Counted from the stretch's first letter, positions 26,487 through 35,668 are shown. The stretch: 64,000 nt of DNA from Rhodococcus koreensis (GCF_900105905.1 NZ_FNSV01000005.1:8637501-8701500), one strand, 5' to 3'. The notes: generated by a model from the letters alone, not told the origin. A program made the numbers and translations.

Positions 26487-26937
26487 GGAGTGTTGCCCAC
26501 CTTCGCTGGTTAACGGTTGGAATGATTCGCGGCGCGGCGGCCGATGGCCACACCGTAGCCCGGGTATCGGGCGCCGACGGTCATGAGAGCGATGCCCGAA
26601 CCGTGCGCCCGCCCGTGACCCGCACCGATGCGCCGAGTTCGGAAATGAAATCACGCTGGTTCCAGTGTTGTCATCGGCTGGACGCGTAACGCGAAGGACC
26701 GGCGAGAAACACACTGTCCCATCAGTGTTCGGTATTTCAACCACTGCGATCGTATTCGTTGACGGGACCGGCGGTGAGTCGGTCAGATGGGAGGGACGCT
26801 GTGCCCCACGCTCGCCGACCCTGCGGCGAACCACCGGCGGCCCCCGGGGCGGCGCCCACTCGCGCCCAGCTGAAAGTGCTGCGGCGGAGTCGCATTGATG
26901 CTGCGCCTATCAACATCCATCGAACGGAGCATTCGAC
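26487..26937. other. Divergent intergenic region (rhodanese / LLM)
   Basis: About 450 bp between divergent start codons, with no supported protein gene. It should contain promoters for both operons. On the plus strand a 14-codon ORF at 26645-26689 (MKSRWFQCCHRLDA) carries two adjacent Cys codons; see findings. A GGTCATGAG at 26579 recalls the start of SAM-IV, but the rest of the aptamer is absent. Confidence 0.5.
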
Positions 26938-28311
26938 ATGAGCACCGGAACCGACACGCCGGCACGGCGACCACAGCGGAGGTTGACGCTCGCGGCGTCC
27001 ATCGTCGGTGCCGGTGCGTCCAGGAAGGCGTGGAACTGGCCCGGCACCACGTGGAACCGTTTCGCGGACTGGGAGCACTATCGGCGGTCCGCCGAGATCG
27101 CGCGATCGGGAACCCTCGACGCAGTGTTCGTCTCGGATCATCCGGCGCTGCAACGCACCGCCGACAACGGGCCGAGCCACCTGTTCGACCCGATCGTGCT
27201 GTTCTCGGCGATCGCGGGTGCGATCCCGGACATCGGCTTCGTGCTGACGGCGTCGACGAGCTACAACTCGCCGTACAACCTCGCCCGCCGACTCGCCAGT
27301 CTCGACTCCATCGCGGGTGGACGGGTGATCTTCAACGCCGTCGCCAACTTCAACCCCGACATCGCCGCGAACTTCTTGGCGGACGAACTGCTCGACCGGG
27401 AGGACCGCTACCGCAAGGCCGACGAGTTCCTCCGGGTCGTCAAGGAACTGTGGCTGTCCTGGGACACCCCGGAGGGACCGGAGCCCACGGGTCCGCTGTG
27501 GGACGAGACGACGGCGCGAACGATCGACCATCACGGCGAGTTCTTCGACGTGCGTGGCCCCCTCAACGTCCCGGTCGGTCCGCAGGGACACCCGGTGATC
27601 TCGCAGGCAGGCGCCTCCGCGCAGGGTATCGACTTCGCAGGCAAGCACGCCGAGATCGTGTACGCGGCGCTGCTGGGGAAGCAGGCGGCACTCGACTACG
27701 CGGCCACACTCGACGCCGCCGCCCGCAGGCACGGCAGACCCGCCGACAGCATCCGGCTCTTTCCCGGCGTCAACGTGTACCTCGGCGACACCCGAGAGGA
27801 AGCGCTGCGTCGGCACGAGGTTTTCAGCGGCGCCGGCAGCGAGGACGATCTGATCGCCCGCTTCCTCGAGCAGCAACGCGTACTGAACCCGGCGTTTCCC
27901 CGGTCCGTCGACGTCGACCGACCGCTGAAGGCAGAATGGTTCGAGCCGCAAGAGGACCAGACCCGCCCTGTCGGCTTCAGCAGGGCGGTGCAGGATCTGG
28001 TGCGCACCGAGGAACCCACCACCCGGCAGATCATCCGACTGGTCGGTGGCGCAGGGGGCCATCGACTCGTCATCGGGACCCCCAAGGAGGTCGCCGACGC
28101 GCTGATCGACTGGTGGGCGGCCGGGGCCGTGTCCGGCTACAACGCCCACTTCCCCCTGCTGCACGACGATCTGGAGCGCTTCGTGCAGCAGGTGGTCCCG
28201 ATCCTCCGGGCCGAGAGCGTGTTCCCGACCGAGTACGACTCGCCGACCATCCGTGGCCGCTTCGGCCTTCCCGACCCGCGCACCGCCCATTCCACCCAGG
28301 AGAACCGATGA
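26938..28311 (+). CDS. LLM-class flavin-dependent monooxygenase (NtaA/SnaA/DszA family)
   Basis: A 457-residue LLM enzyme; CGGAGC lies 9 bp before the ATG. Landmarks are LTLAASIVGAGASRKAWNWP, SGTLDAVFVSDHPALQRTAD, NPDIAANFLADELLDREDRY, GPQGHPVISQAGASAQGIDF, VVPILRAESVFPTEYDSPT. The usual SGGRxxWN motif is IAGGRVIFNAVANF here. It is the paralogue of 12010-13341. It overlaps the following DszC-like gene by 4 bp, making a DszA/DszC-like two-gene unit. Confidence 0.92.
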   Translation: MSTGTDTPARRPQRRLTLAASIVGAGASRKAWNWPGTTWNRFADWEHYRRSAEIARSGTLDAVFVSDHPALQRTADNGPSHLFDPIVLFSAIAGAIPDIGFVLTASTSYNSPYNLARRLASLDSIAGGRVIFNAVANFNPDIAANFLADELLDREDRYRKADEFLRVVKELWLSWDTPEGPEPTGPLWDETTARTIDHHGEFFDVRGPLNVPVGPQGHPVISQAGASAQGIDFAGKHAEIVYAALLGKQAALDYAATLDAAARRHGRPADSIRLFPGVNVYLGDTREEALRRHEVFSGAGSEDDLIARFLEQQRVLNPAFPRSVDVDRPLKAEWFEPQEDQTRPVGFSRAVQDLVRTEEPTTRQIIRLVGGAGGHRLVIGTPKEVADALIDWWAAGAVSGYNAHFPLLHDDLERFVQQVVPILRAESVFPTEYDSPTIRGRFGLPDPRTAHSTQENR

Positions 28312-29594
28312 CGACCGATCTTGCTGTCGAACCCGTGAGTGCGAGTGCCCGCCCCACCGACGAGGAACTGCTCGCCAGGTACCGTCCGGTGTTCGCGCGG
28401 ATCGCCGAGGGGGCGCTCGAGCGGGAAACGAGTGGCCGCCTCGCCCTCGAGCAGGCCGGGTGGCTCCGTGAGGTGGGGTTCCCCGCGGTGCGGGTGCCGC
28501 GGGAGTTCGGCGGCGACGGTGCCAGCCTGCGACAGCTCTACCTGCTCGTCATCGAGCTCGCGGCCGCGGAATCGAATCTGCCGCACGCCCTTCGGGTGCA
28601 CTCGCGGTTCGTGGAGGACCGCTGGCGCGAGCGTCACACCCCACGTGGGCAGGAGTGGCTGCGCCGCATCGGTGACGGCATTGTGTTCGGCACCGCGGTC
28701 AGCGAACGGGATGGCACGTTCCAGAAGCCCGCGACGACGCTGCGCGAGGTGGACGGCCGCCTGGTGGTGAACGGCACCAAGTACTACAGCACCGGCGCCC
28801 TCTACGGGGACTACCTCACCGTCGCGGTGCTCGACGAGGCCGGCGACCGGCACACCGCCGTCGTCAGGGCCGACGCCCCGGGCGTCGAGCGGATCGACGA
28901 CTGGGCCGGGTTCGGGCAGCGGGCCAGCGCCAGCGGCACCACCGTCTTCACCGACGCCGAGGTGGAGGGACTCGGTTTCCTGTTCCCGCCACCGGGCGGC
29001 ACCGCCGGGCACCTCGCGCACTTCCAGCTGACGCACCTGGCTACGATCGCCGGCATCGTCCGCCGGGCGACGGACGAGATCGCCGACTTCGTGCGCCGCA
29101 GGCACCGCACCTACCCGCAGGCGAAAGCACCTGTTGCCGCCAAGGATCCGCTGATCCAGCAAGTCGTGGGCCGTGCCGACGCCGCCGCCTACGCGATCCG
29201 CGCCACCGTCCTCGATGCCGCCGCGTCACTCGACGCCGCCGCCGACGCCCGGTACGCGCTGACCATCACCCCGGAAGCGGAACGCACCCCGAAGGGGGAG
29301 GAGGAGGCCGTGGCGCTGGAATTGAAGGCGGAGCTGGACGCGTACCGGGCGCAGTCCATCGTGCTCGAGCTCGGGTTGAAGACGACGACGGAGATCTTCG
29401 AGGTGGGCGGTGCGTCCGCGCTGGACCGCAAGTATCAGTTCGACCGGCACTGGCGCAACGTGCGAACCCTCGCCTCTCACAACCCCCTGATCTACCGCGA
29501 GCAGCAGCTCGGCGACTATGTCCTCAACGGCACCCCGCCGGCATTCCTGTCACCCGAGGGTGCGTCGGTGATCGGCACGCCGCCCGCGAGCTGA
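28308..29594 (+). CDS. DszC-like acyl-CoA dehydrogenase-fold flavoenzyme
   Basis: A 428-residue protein, close to DszC in length. Motifs are FPAVRVPREFGGDGASLRQL in the N-terminal domain, VNGTKYYSTGALYGDYLTVA in the middle domain, FGQRASASGTTVFTDAEVEG, and LDRKYQFDRHWRNVRTLASH in the C-terminal helices, a stretch shared with FMNH2-dependent monooxygenases of this family. The gene at 36829-38055 has the same KYYSTGGLYASW and FDRHWRNARTAANHNP motifs. It is coupled to the upstream LLM gene by an ATGA overlap. Confidence 0.92.
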   Translation: MTTDLAVEPVSASARPTDEELLARYRPVFARIAEGALERETSGRLALEQAGWLREVGFPAVRVPREFGGDGASLRQLYLLVIELAAAESNLPHALRVHSRFVEDRWRERHTPRGQEWLRRIGDGIVFGTAVSERDGTFQKPATTLREVDGRLVVNGTKYYSTGALYGDYLTVAVLDEAGDRHTAVVRADAPGVERIDDWAGFGQRASASGTTVFTDAEVEGLGFLFPPPGGTAGHLAHFQLTHLATIAGIVRRATDEIADFVRRRHRTYPQAKAPVAAKDPLIQQVVGRADAAAYAIRATVLDAAASLDAAADARYALTITPEAERTPKGEEEAVALELKAELDAYRAQSIVLELGLKTTTEIFEVGGASALDRKYQFDRHWRNVRTLASHNPLIYREQQLGDYVLNGTPPAFLSPEGASVIGTPPAS

Positions 29595-29667
29595 TCTCGG
29601 GTTTCGGACCACCACGACGGTGCGGGTTGGGTTGGGCGCACTATGGCAGTGCGGGTTCGGGACTGCC

Positions 29668-30224
29668 CCGACCCAGCCTGCGTTGACACCCTGCGTCCCC
29701 AGGCTGAACAGGAATCCGAGGCTTGCCGCAACGGCGATGACGAACTCGCTCGTGTCGATCGATCCGATTACTTTCCGTGGTTCCAGGCGGCCGCTGGCGA
29801 GAATCGCCGGGGTGCCGACGGGACCCCAGCCGCCGCCTCCGGTCGCGTCCACGAATCCCGCGACGAGTCCGAGTGGGGCGAGGAAACGTTTGCGGAGCGG
29901 TTTCCCGAGTCGGTCGTGGGGGATGCCCTGGAACGTGAATCGGATGAGGATGTACAACCCCAAGGCGAGCAGGATCAATGCCATCACCGGTGCCGCTGCT
30001 TCGGTCGACAGATTCGACAATACCGTCGCGCCGATGATTGCGCCGATCGCTCCGGGAAGGGCGGTCCTCCGTACCACCTTCCAGTCGACGTTGCCGAATC
30101 GCCAGTGGGACAGACCTGAGATCAGTGTGGTTCCGATTTCGGCGAGGTGAACGGTGGCCGAGGCGGTCGCCGGATTGGTGCCGATGGCGAGTAGCAGGGT
30201 GGTCGTGGTGACGCCATAGGCCAT
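29668..30224 (-). pseudogene. TauE/SafE (TSUP) sulfite/sulfonate exporter remnant
   Basis: From the ATG at 30224 the frame encodes a strongly conserved TSUP core: MAYGVTTTTLLLAIGTNPAT, HLAEIGTTLISGLSHWRFGN, LGLVAGFVDATGGGGWGPVG, RKVIGSIDTSEFVIAVAASL. Family members normally have 15-20 more N-terminal residues ending in a GALGMAYGV-like stretch, but upstream here no such sequence or start exists. After GTQGVNAGWV (about 29668) the predicted protein turns into a non-membrane, low-complexity tail running to a stop at 29550, and the last two or three TM helices are missing. Both ends therefore look lost. TSUP proteins export sulfite or take up sulfoacetate/taurine products, fitting the island. 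Confidence 0.7.
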
Positions 30225-30286
30225 TCCGATGAGCCGAGTTGGAATTTGCCTGATCGAATTACTTGTAGTTCCTCGATTTGAGGGAT

Positions 30287-30304
30287 CTGGCACGAAAGTG
30301 CCAG
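30287..30304 (-). terminator. Short GAAA/TTTC-loop hairpin downstream of a minus-strand LLM operon
   Basis: CTGGCAC (30287-30293), loop GAAA, GTGCCAG (30298-30304): a perfect 7-bp stem. It lies 100 bp past the stop of the minus-strand LLM gene and just before the broken N-terminus of the TSUP remnant. Confidence 0.45.
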
Positions 30305-30403
30305 TGATTCTGCAGGATCCGCGGAGAGCGTGTGTCGCTCGGGGGTTCCACCCGGCCCCGGAATGATTGCGAAAGTGTCTGTGCCGAACAGCCATACACT
30401 CTC

Positions 30404-31771
30404 CTACGCCTGCGTGGCTGCGGAGATCCGGTCGTGCGGCACCGGCAGGCCGAGGTTGTCGCGCAACGTGGTTCCCGTGTACTCGGTGCGCAGCACGCCC
30501 CGGTCCTGTAGCAGCGGCACCACGTGATCGACGAACTCGTCGAGGCCGGAAGGCACGAGGTGGGAGCCGATGATGAATCCGTCGGAGCCGTCGTTCTGCA
30601 CGAACGCATCGATCTTCTCTGCGACCTGTCCGGCGGTGCCGACGATCGGGCCACGTTCGAACCGGTCGATGACGGTCTCCCGCAAGGTGAGCTTGTTCTC
30701 CTCGGACACCGCGCGCAGTCTTGCGACGGTCTCGAACCGGTCCTGGTACGTGAATGCGCGGCCCTGGATGATCGGTGGCGCGTCGGGATCCGGTTCGATG
30801 CCCGGGACGGGTCCGTCGGGGTCGAACGCGGAGAGATCGCGGTTCCAGATCTGCTCGAGCAGGATCAGCGCGGTCTGGCCGGTGACCTGCTGGTTGCGGA
30901 CCTCGTGGTACTTCTCCCACGCCTCGGCCTCGGTGTCGCCGAGGACGAAGCTTGCCGAGGGGAGGATCTTGATGTCGTCGGCGTTCCGCCCGAACGAGAC
31001 CGCACGGGCTTTGATGTCGCGGTAGAACTCAGCGGCCTCGGGCAGCTTCCCGTAGGGCGAGAAGATCGCGTCGGCGTTGCCTGCCGCAAAATCGCGCCCC
31101 TGCGGCGACACGCCGGCCTGCAGCAGGACCGGTCGGCCCTGGGGGCTGCGCGGCACTGTGAACCGGCCGCGGATGTCGAATTGACTGCCGTGATAGTCGA
31201 AGGTTCCGGCGCCCGGACGGCGCAGGAAGCGGCCGTCTTCCTTGTCGGCCACGACGTCGTCACCGCGCCACGAATCCCACAGCTGCCGCACCACTTCGAG
31301 GGTCTCCTCGGCGCGCTCGTAGCGCTGCGAGTGGTCCAGGAACCCACCGCGTCGGAAGTTCTGACCCGTGAATGCGTCGAACGACGTCACCACGTTCCAC
31401 GCCGCTCGACCACCCGACAGCTGGTCGAGCGACGCGAATTGCCGCGCGAGTTCATACGGCTCGTTGAACGTGGCGTTGATGGTTCCTGCCAGTCCGAGGT
31501 GATCGGTGACGGCGGCGAGGGACGCGAGCACTGTGAACGTGTCGGGGCGGCCGATGATGTCCTGGTCGAAGATCTGCCCGGCGCGCTCGCGCAGGGCGAG
31601 ACCCTCGGCGAGGAAGAAGAAGTCGAACTTGCCGCGCTCGGCGGTCCGTGCGGTGTGTTCGAACGAATCGAACTCGATCTGGCTGCCCGCCCGGGGATCC
31701 CACCATGCGGTGTGGTGGTTGACGCCGCCGAGGTAAGCGCCGAGGATGACCTGCTTCTTGGGTGTGCTCAT
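30404..31771 (-). CDS. LLM-class flavin-dependent monooxygenase (NtaA/SnaA/DszA family)
   Basis: A 455-residue LLM enzyme starting MSTPKKQVILGAYLGGVNHH. Landmarks are GKFDFFFLAEGLALRERAGQ, ASLDQLSGGRAAWNVVTSFD, NFRRGGFLDHSQRYERAEET, SPQGRPVLLQAGVSPQGRDF, and HVVPLLQDRGVLRTEYTGTT. This subgroup (VNHHTAWWDP, NFRRGG) resembles DszA/NtaA more than the other paralogues do. It follows the LLM gene at 31806 after 34 bp, in one operon. Confidence 0.92.
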   Translation of the reverse strand: MSTPKKQVILGAYLGGVNHHTAWWDPRAGSQIEFDSFEHTARTAERGKFDFFFLAEGLALRERAGQIFDQDIIGRPDTFTVLASLAAVTDHLGLAGTINATFNEPYELARQFASLDQLSGGRAAWNVVTSFDAFTGQNFRRGGFLDHSQRYERAEETLEVVRQLWDSWRGDDVVADKEDGRFLRRPGAGTFDYHGSQFDIRGRFTVPRSPQGRPVLLQAGVSPQGRDFAAGNADAIFSPYGKLPEAAEFYRDIKARAVSFGRNADDIKILPSASFVLGDTEAEAWEKYHEVRNQQVTGQTALILLEQIWNRDLSAFDPDGPVPGIEPDPDAPPIIQGRAFTYQDRFETVARLRAVSEENKLTLRETVIDRFERGPIVGTAGQVAEKIDAFVQNDGSDGFIIGSHLVPSGLDEFVDHVVPLLQDRGVLRTEYTGTTLRDNLGLPVPHDRISAATQA

Positions 31772-31805
31772 CGGAACATGTCCTTGTCTGAAGGGTCGCG
31801 GGGTC

Positions 31806-33035
31806 TCAGGCGGCCGGGGTTCCCGTGGCGTACCGGTTGGGAACGTCGGTGGGTAGGCCGAGTAACCCGCGCAGGGAGGTGTCCGGATACGCGGTGCGGA
31901 ACAGGCCGCGTTGCTGCAGGATCGGCACCAGCCGGGACGACACGGCGTCCAGATCGTCGACCGCGACACCCGGCCGCAACCGGAAGCCGTCGAATCCCAG
32001 CTGCTGCCATGCCGCGAGCCGGTCCGCGAGCTCGTCCGCGGAGCCGGTGAACACGGCGGCGTCCGAGGCGAACTCGATCCCGGCGAGACCGTCCAGGCGA
32101 TGCAGCCGGGCTGCCCCGGATTCGCGGTCGTTGTCGAGGAACACCACCAGGTCGGCATAGACCCGGAGCGGCTCACCGGTGCGCCCGACCCGTTCGGACG
32201 CCGCGGCGACATCGGCGAGAACTGACTGCGCGTGGACGTCGTCGGCCGGGGTGACGAACACGAGGTCGGCACCGCGTGCCGCCAGTTCGTACGGCAGTGC
32301 CTGGTGGGCGAGTGCGGTGACCACCGGCTGCCCCTGCGGCGGTCGCGGTGTGATGGAGGGGCCGCGGACGCTGAAGTAGCGACCCTCGAAGTCGATGTAG
32401 TGCAGCTTGTCACGGTCGATGAACCGGCGGGTTTCGACGTCGCGGATCTCTGCGCCGTCCTCCCAGCTGTCCCACAGCCGGCGGACGACCTCGACGAAGT
32501 CGCCGGCCTCGTCGAACAGGTCCACCAACACCTGCGGCAGCGTGCCCTCCGCGATGGCCGCCCAGTCCTGCTCGGTGAGTTCCGGGACGGTGCGGCGGCC
32601 GAAGTGCGCGGCCTCATCGGCGTGCCCGGACACCTTGACCTGCCATCCCGCGCGACCGCGGGAGGTGTAGTCCAGGGTCGCGATGCCTTTCGACACGTGG
32701 AACGGCTCGGTGTGCGTCGTGGTGATCGTCGGGATCAGGCCGAGGTGCCGCGTGAGCGGGGCGATCCTCGCCGCGACGAGGTGCGCGTCGATGCGCGCCC
32801 GGACCCGGTCCACGGAGTCGGCCGCGTCGGGTGGGTGGCGATTCACCGGTGCCGCCAGACTGTCCTCGATGGTGACGAAGTCCAGCAGGCCGCGCTGCGC
32901 GACGGCAGCGAGGTCGGTCCAATAGGCGCCGGTGAACAACGCGTCCGGGTGCGAGTTCGGCTCGCGCCACGCGGCGGGATGCCAGCCCGCACCGTCGAGG
33001 GCGGCGGCGAGATGCAACGGGGTATTCGAGGTCAT
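31806..33035 (-). CDS. LLM-class flavin-dependent oxidoreductase
   Basis: A 409-residue LLM protein, MTSNTPLHLAAALDGAGWHP. Landmarks are GLIPTITTTHTEPFHVSKGI, ATLDYTSRGRAGWQVKVSGH, LWDSWEDGAEIRDVETRRFI, DRDKLHYIDFEGRYFSVRGP, PPQGQPVVTALAHQALPYEL. The usual QAGxSxxG flavin-side loop is replaced by TALAHQAL, so this subgroup may differ in cofactor or substrate handling. It is the full-length relative of the riboswitch-controlled gene at 16122. It opens the minus-strand operon and is divergent from the DszC-like gene at 33416. Confidence 0.88.
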   Translation of the reverse strand: MTSNTPLHLAAALDGAGWHPAAWREPNSHPDALFTGAYWTDLAAVAQRGLLDFVTIEDSLAAPVNRHPPDAADSVDRVRARIDAHLVAARIAPLTRHLGLIPTITTTHTEPFHVSKGIATLDYTSRGRAGWQVKVSGHADEAAHFGRRTVPELTEQDWAAIAEGTLPQVLVDLFDEAGDFVEVVRRLWDSWEDGAEIRDVETRRFIDRDKLHYIDFEGRYFSVRGPSITPRPPQGQPVVTALAHQALPYELAARGADLVFVTPADDVHAQSVLADVAAASERVGRTGEPLRVYADLVVFLDNDRESGAARLHRLDGLAGIEFASDAAVFTGSADELADRLAAWQQLGFDGFRLRPGVAVDDLDAVSSRLVPILQQRGLFRTAYPDTSLRGLLGLPTDVPNRYATGTPAA

Positions 33036-33224
33036 CGACGAAGTCTCCAGTCTCGGGAAGAGCAGTGACGGTGAAACGGCTCGGTCGCACCACGAACCAA
33101 GGGGTCTCTCGGTCGCTCCGGATGGTCGCGTGCGAGCCTACGGTTCGTCGTCTGTTCGAGCGCCCCTTTACTTCAGCTCGATCGAAACCTCTGCAGCCGA
33201 AGGTGCAGTTGCGCTGCATGTTTC

Positions 33225-33251
33225 CGATCGGGACGAATTAATGTCCGATCG
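33225..33251. promoter_or_regulatory. Imperfect inverted repeat (candidate operator)
   Basis: CGATCGGGAC (33225-33234) and GTCCGATCG (33243-33251) are inverted copies apart from one extra G, separated by GAATTAAT. It lies midway between two divergent sulfur-gene operons, a suitable site for a shared regulator. Confidence 0.35.
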
Positions 33252-33321
33252 CATCGAACTGTCCCACGTCAGGCCCTGTTTCTCGTCGTGGAGGACGGAG
33301 GCGGTGACCGAGCGACGGTGA
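33241..33321 (+). CDS. Candidate leader peptide (26 residues)
   Basis: ATG 33241 opens MSDRIELSHVRPCFSSWRTE, ending AVTERR. The RIELSHVRPC core resembles the R-x-(D/E)-L-x-x-V-x-x-x-C pattern of small actinobacterial leader peptides found upstream of sulfur operons; I rely on memory of that pattern. GGGA lies about 10 bp upstream. It precedes the DszC-like and SsuD-like genes by 95 bp. It could equally be chance. Confidence 0.25.
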   Translation: MSDRIELSHVRPCFSSWRTEAVTERR

Positions 33322-33415
33322 CAACCGGGGCTATTCTCTCGATGTCCGGATGCCGGCCACCGTCACTCGTCGCGTGCCAGGCATCCCTCTGGGACCGAAG
33401 TAGGGAAGGGGCGAC

Positions 33416-34525
33416 ATGACAGCGGCGAACACGGCCGTCAGTGCGGCCGAATCCGTGACCGCCGCAGACCGCCACCTATTCGTCGCTCGGGTGCGGGAGT
33501 ACGCCGAACGAGTACTGCGCCCCGAAGCCCTGTCGACCGACCGTGACGGAGTCACCGGAGAAGTTATCGCCGAACTCGCTGCGCTGGGGCTCCTGAACCA
33601 TCAAGCGCCGCGGGAATACGGTGGCCTCGACATCGACCGCAACACCGATCGCCGCCTGCACGAGATCATCGCCGGCGCGTGCTTCAACACGTGGCTCGTC
33701 TGGGCTCAGCACGCGCCGATGGCCGAGCGAATCGTGGAATCCAGGAAACCGGGCGAACCGGTGTCGGAGCTCGCCGAGCGAATTCTGCGTGGCGAACTCG
33801 TGCTCGGTGCCGGAGTCAGCGACGTCCGGAGGTTTCCCGACCATTACATCGCGGCGGAAAGGGCGAGCGGCGGCTGGATCTTCACCGGCGCCATCTCCTG
33901 GGTCAGCGGGTGGGGGCTCAACAACGCCCTGACTGTCGCCGCGGTGGAAAGGCAGACGGAGACCGTGGTCACCGCGCTCGTGCCGGTGAGCGACCGCACG
34001 CACAGCGTCGGCCCGCTCCGACTCGGCGCCGTCGCCGGCAGCAAGACCGCGCGGGTCGAGCTCGACGACCTGTTCGTACCCGACGAGCACGTGCTCTCCG
34101 CCCAATCGCTGGAGACCACGCGGTTCAATGACATCGGCACGGCGAGCGACGCACGCGGTCACCACTTCGGGCTTGCAGAAACAGTCCTCCGAGAGTTGGA
34201 GCAGTCCGGACACCCGCTCGCCCAGGACGTGGCGGCGACGTGGCGGCCACGCATCGCGCGGATTCGGAGCACCGCGTACGAGCTGTCCGATGAGGCCATT
34301 GCCGCGGGAGGCGGTCCGCATCGGATCGGCGAACGCCTCGCGACCAAGGTCGCCAGCGGCGAGGCGTTGTCCACGATCACCCGAGCTCTGCTCATAGCGC
34401 GGGCCGGTCGGGGACTGAGTGGCGACGACACGGCGCAGCTCCATGCACGGTCGGCGCTCTTCGTCCTGGTCCAAGGACAAACCACCGACGTTCGCCGAGC
34501 CCAGCTCGCCGAACTCGCCCGCTGA
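33416..34525 (+). CDS. DszC-like acyl-CoA dehydrogenase-fold flavoenzyme
   Basis: A 369-residue protein; GGGAAGGGG stands just upstream of the ATG. Motifs are LAALGLLNHQAPREYGGLDI, ACFNTWLVWAQHAPMAERIV, GAISWVSGWGLNNALTVAAV, FVPDEHVLSAQSLETTRFND. It is the paralogue of 24247-25377 and shares its shortened length. It is followed 30 bp later by the SsuD-like gene, so the pair likely forms one desulfurisation operon. Confidence 0.88.
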   Translation: MTAANTAVSAAESVTAADRHLFVARVREYAERVLRPEALSTDRDGVTGEVIAELAALGLLNHQAPREYGGLDIDRNTDRRLHEIIAGACFNTWLVWAQHAPMAERIVESRKPGEPVSELAERILRGELVLGAGVSDVRRFPDHYIAAERASGGWIFTGAISWVSGWGLNNALTVAAVERQTETVVTALVPVSDRTHSVGPLRLGAVAGSKTARVELDDLFVPDEHVLSAQSLETTRFNDIGTASDARGHHFGLAETVLRELEQSGHPLAQDVAATWRPRIARIRSTAYELSDEAIAAGGGPHRIGERLATKVASGEALSTITRALLIARAGRGLSGDDTAQLHARSALFVLVQGQTTDVRRAQLAELAR

Positions 34526-34555
34526 TCACCACCACCGAACAGGAATCACCATCCC

Positions 34556-35620
34556 ATGAGTCTCGAATTCCTCTGGTATATCCCGAATCAGGTGACGCCG
34601 GGACACCGCGGCGAGCCCGTCACGGTCGACCACAACAGCCTCGACACCCTCACGGCCCAGGCGGAGGCCCTGGAGGAACACGGCTGGAAGGGCGCATTGA
34701 TCGGCACCGGGTGGGGTCGCCCGGACACCCTCACCGTCGCCACGGCCCTCGCTGCCCGGACGTCGACGTTCGAGCCACTCGTCGCGGTTCGGCCCGGGTA
34801 TTGGACCCCGGCTCACTTCGCCTCCGCTGCAGCGAGTCTCGACCACCTGTTCGGTGGCCGGGTCCGGGTCAACATTGTGTCCGGGAAGGACAACCTGGGA
34901 GCGTACGGCGAACGCGAGAGCGACCAGGCCGCCCGCTACACCCGCACCAAGGAGTTCCTGCAGCTCGTCCGGAAGCTGTGGACGGAGGAGAACGTCACCT
35001 ACCGTGGCGAGCACTTCCAGGTCACCGACTCCACGGTGCTGCCCCGGATCGCGGCGCGCGGAGACCGGCTCCACCCGAAGCTCTACTTCGGTGGGGCCTC
35101 CGACGCCGCTGAGCGGGTAGCGGCCGCCGAAGCCGATGTCCAACTCTTCTGGGGCGAACCCCTCGAAGGGGTGCGGGAACGGATCGAGCGCCTGCGGGCG
35201 CTGAGTGAGGAACTCGGCCGAGAGCACGCACCGCTCGAGTTCGGTCTGCGGATCACCACCCTCGTCCGGGACACGACCGAGCAGGCCTGGGCCGAAGCGG
35301 AAGCGAAGGTAGCGGAGATGGCGAAGAACCAGGGTGCACCGGCCCAGAACCCGCACCGCCAGACCGCCGTGGGACAGCAGCGACTCCTCGACCTCGCTAC
35401 TCGCGGCGAGGTGCTCGACGACAATCTGTACACCGCACCCGGCAAGTTCGGTGGCGGCGGCGCAGGCACCACCTGGCTGGTCGGTTCCCCGGAGGACGTC
35501 GCGAAGTCGTTGCGCAAGTATCAGGACCTCGGCATCACCCATTTCGTGCTGTCGGACACCCCGTATCTGCGGGAGATCGAACGTCAGGGCACTCAGCTGC
35601 TGCCGCTACTGGGGGAGTGA
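34556..35620 (+). CDS. ssuD: SsuD-like FMNH2-dependent alkanesulfonate monooxygenase
   Basis: A 354-residue LLM protein of the SsuD branch rather than the NtaA branch. Features shared with SsuD are FLWYIPNQ at the N-terminus, LVAVRPGYWTPAHFASAAAS, LDHLFGGRVRVNIVSGKD, KLYFGGASDAAERVAAAEAD, LFWGEPLEGVRERIERLRAL, TAVGQQRLLDLA, AGTTWLVGSPEDVAKSLRKY. SsuD cleaves alkanesulfonates to aldehyde and sulfite with FMNH2 and O2. The partner reductase SsuE is not in the window. AGGAA precedes the ATG. A T-tailed terminator follows. Confidence 0.88.
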   Translation: MSLEFLWYIPNQVTPGHRGEPVTVDHNSLDTLTAQAEALEEHGWKGALIGTGWGRPDTLTVATALAARTSTFEPLVAVRPGYWTPAHFASAAASLDHLFGGRVRVNIVSGKDNLGAYGERESDQAARYTRTKEFLQLVRKLWTEENVTYRGEHFQVTDSTVLPRIAARGDRLHPKLYFGGASDAAERVAAAEADVQLFWGEPLEGVRERIERLRALSEELGREHAPLEFGLRITTLVRDTTEQAWAEAEAKVAEMAKNQGAPAQNPHRQTAVGQQRLLDLATRGEVLDDNLYTAPGKFGGGGAGTTWLVGSPEDVAKSLRKYQDLGITHFVLSDTPYLREIERQGTQLLPLLGE

Positions 35621-35668
35621 GCGCGGAAGCGCTAGCCAGAGGGGGGAACGAGCCTGGCGTTCACTGTC

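Larger units (their letters stand above)
33036..33415. other. Divergent promoter region between LLM and DszC-like operons
   Basis: 380 bp with no supported standard gene. It contains an imperfect inverted repeat (33225-33251), a small TGCAG/CTGCA repeat (33204-33218) and a 26-codon ORF at 33241-33321, each listed separately. Confidence 0.5.

Noticed and set aside
26577..26610. A second SAM-IV-like start (GGTCATGAG) upstream of the LLM gene at 26938
   Set aside because: Only the first ~9 bases match; the GGCTTGCTGG and CGGCAACCCTCC core and the 3' hairpin are absent.
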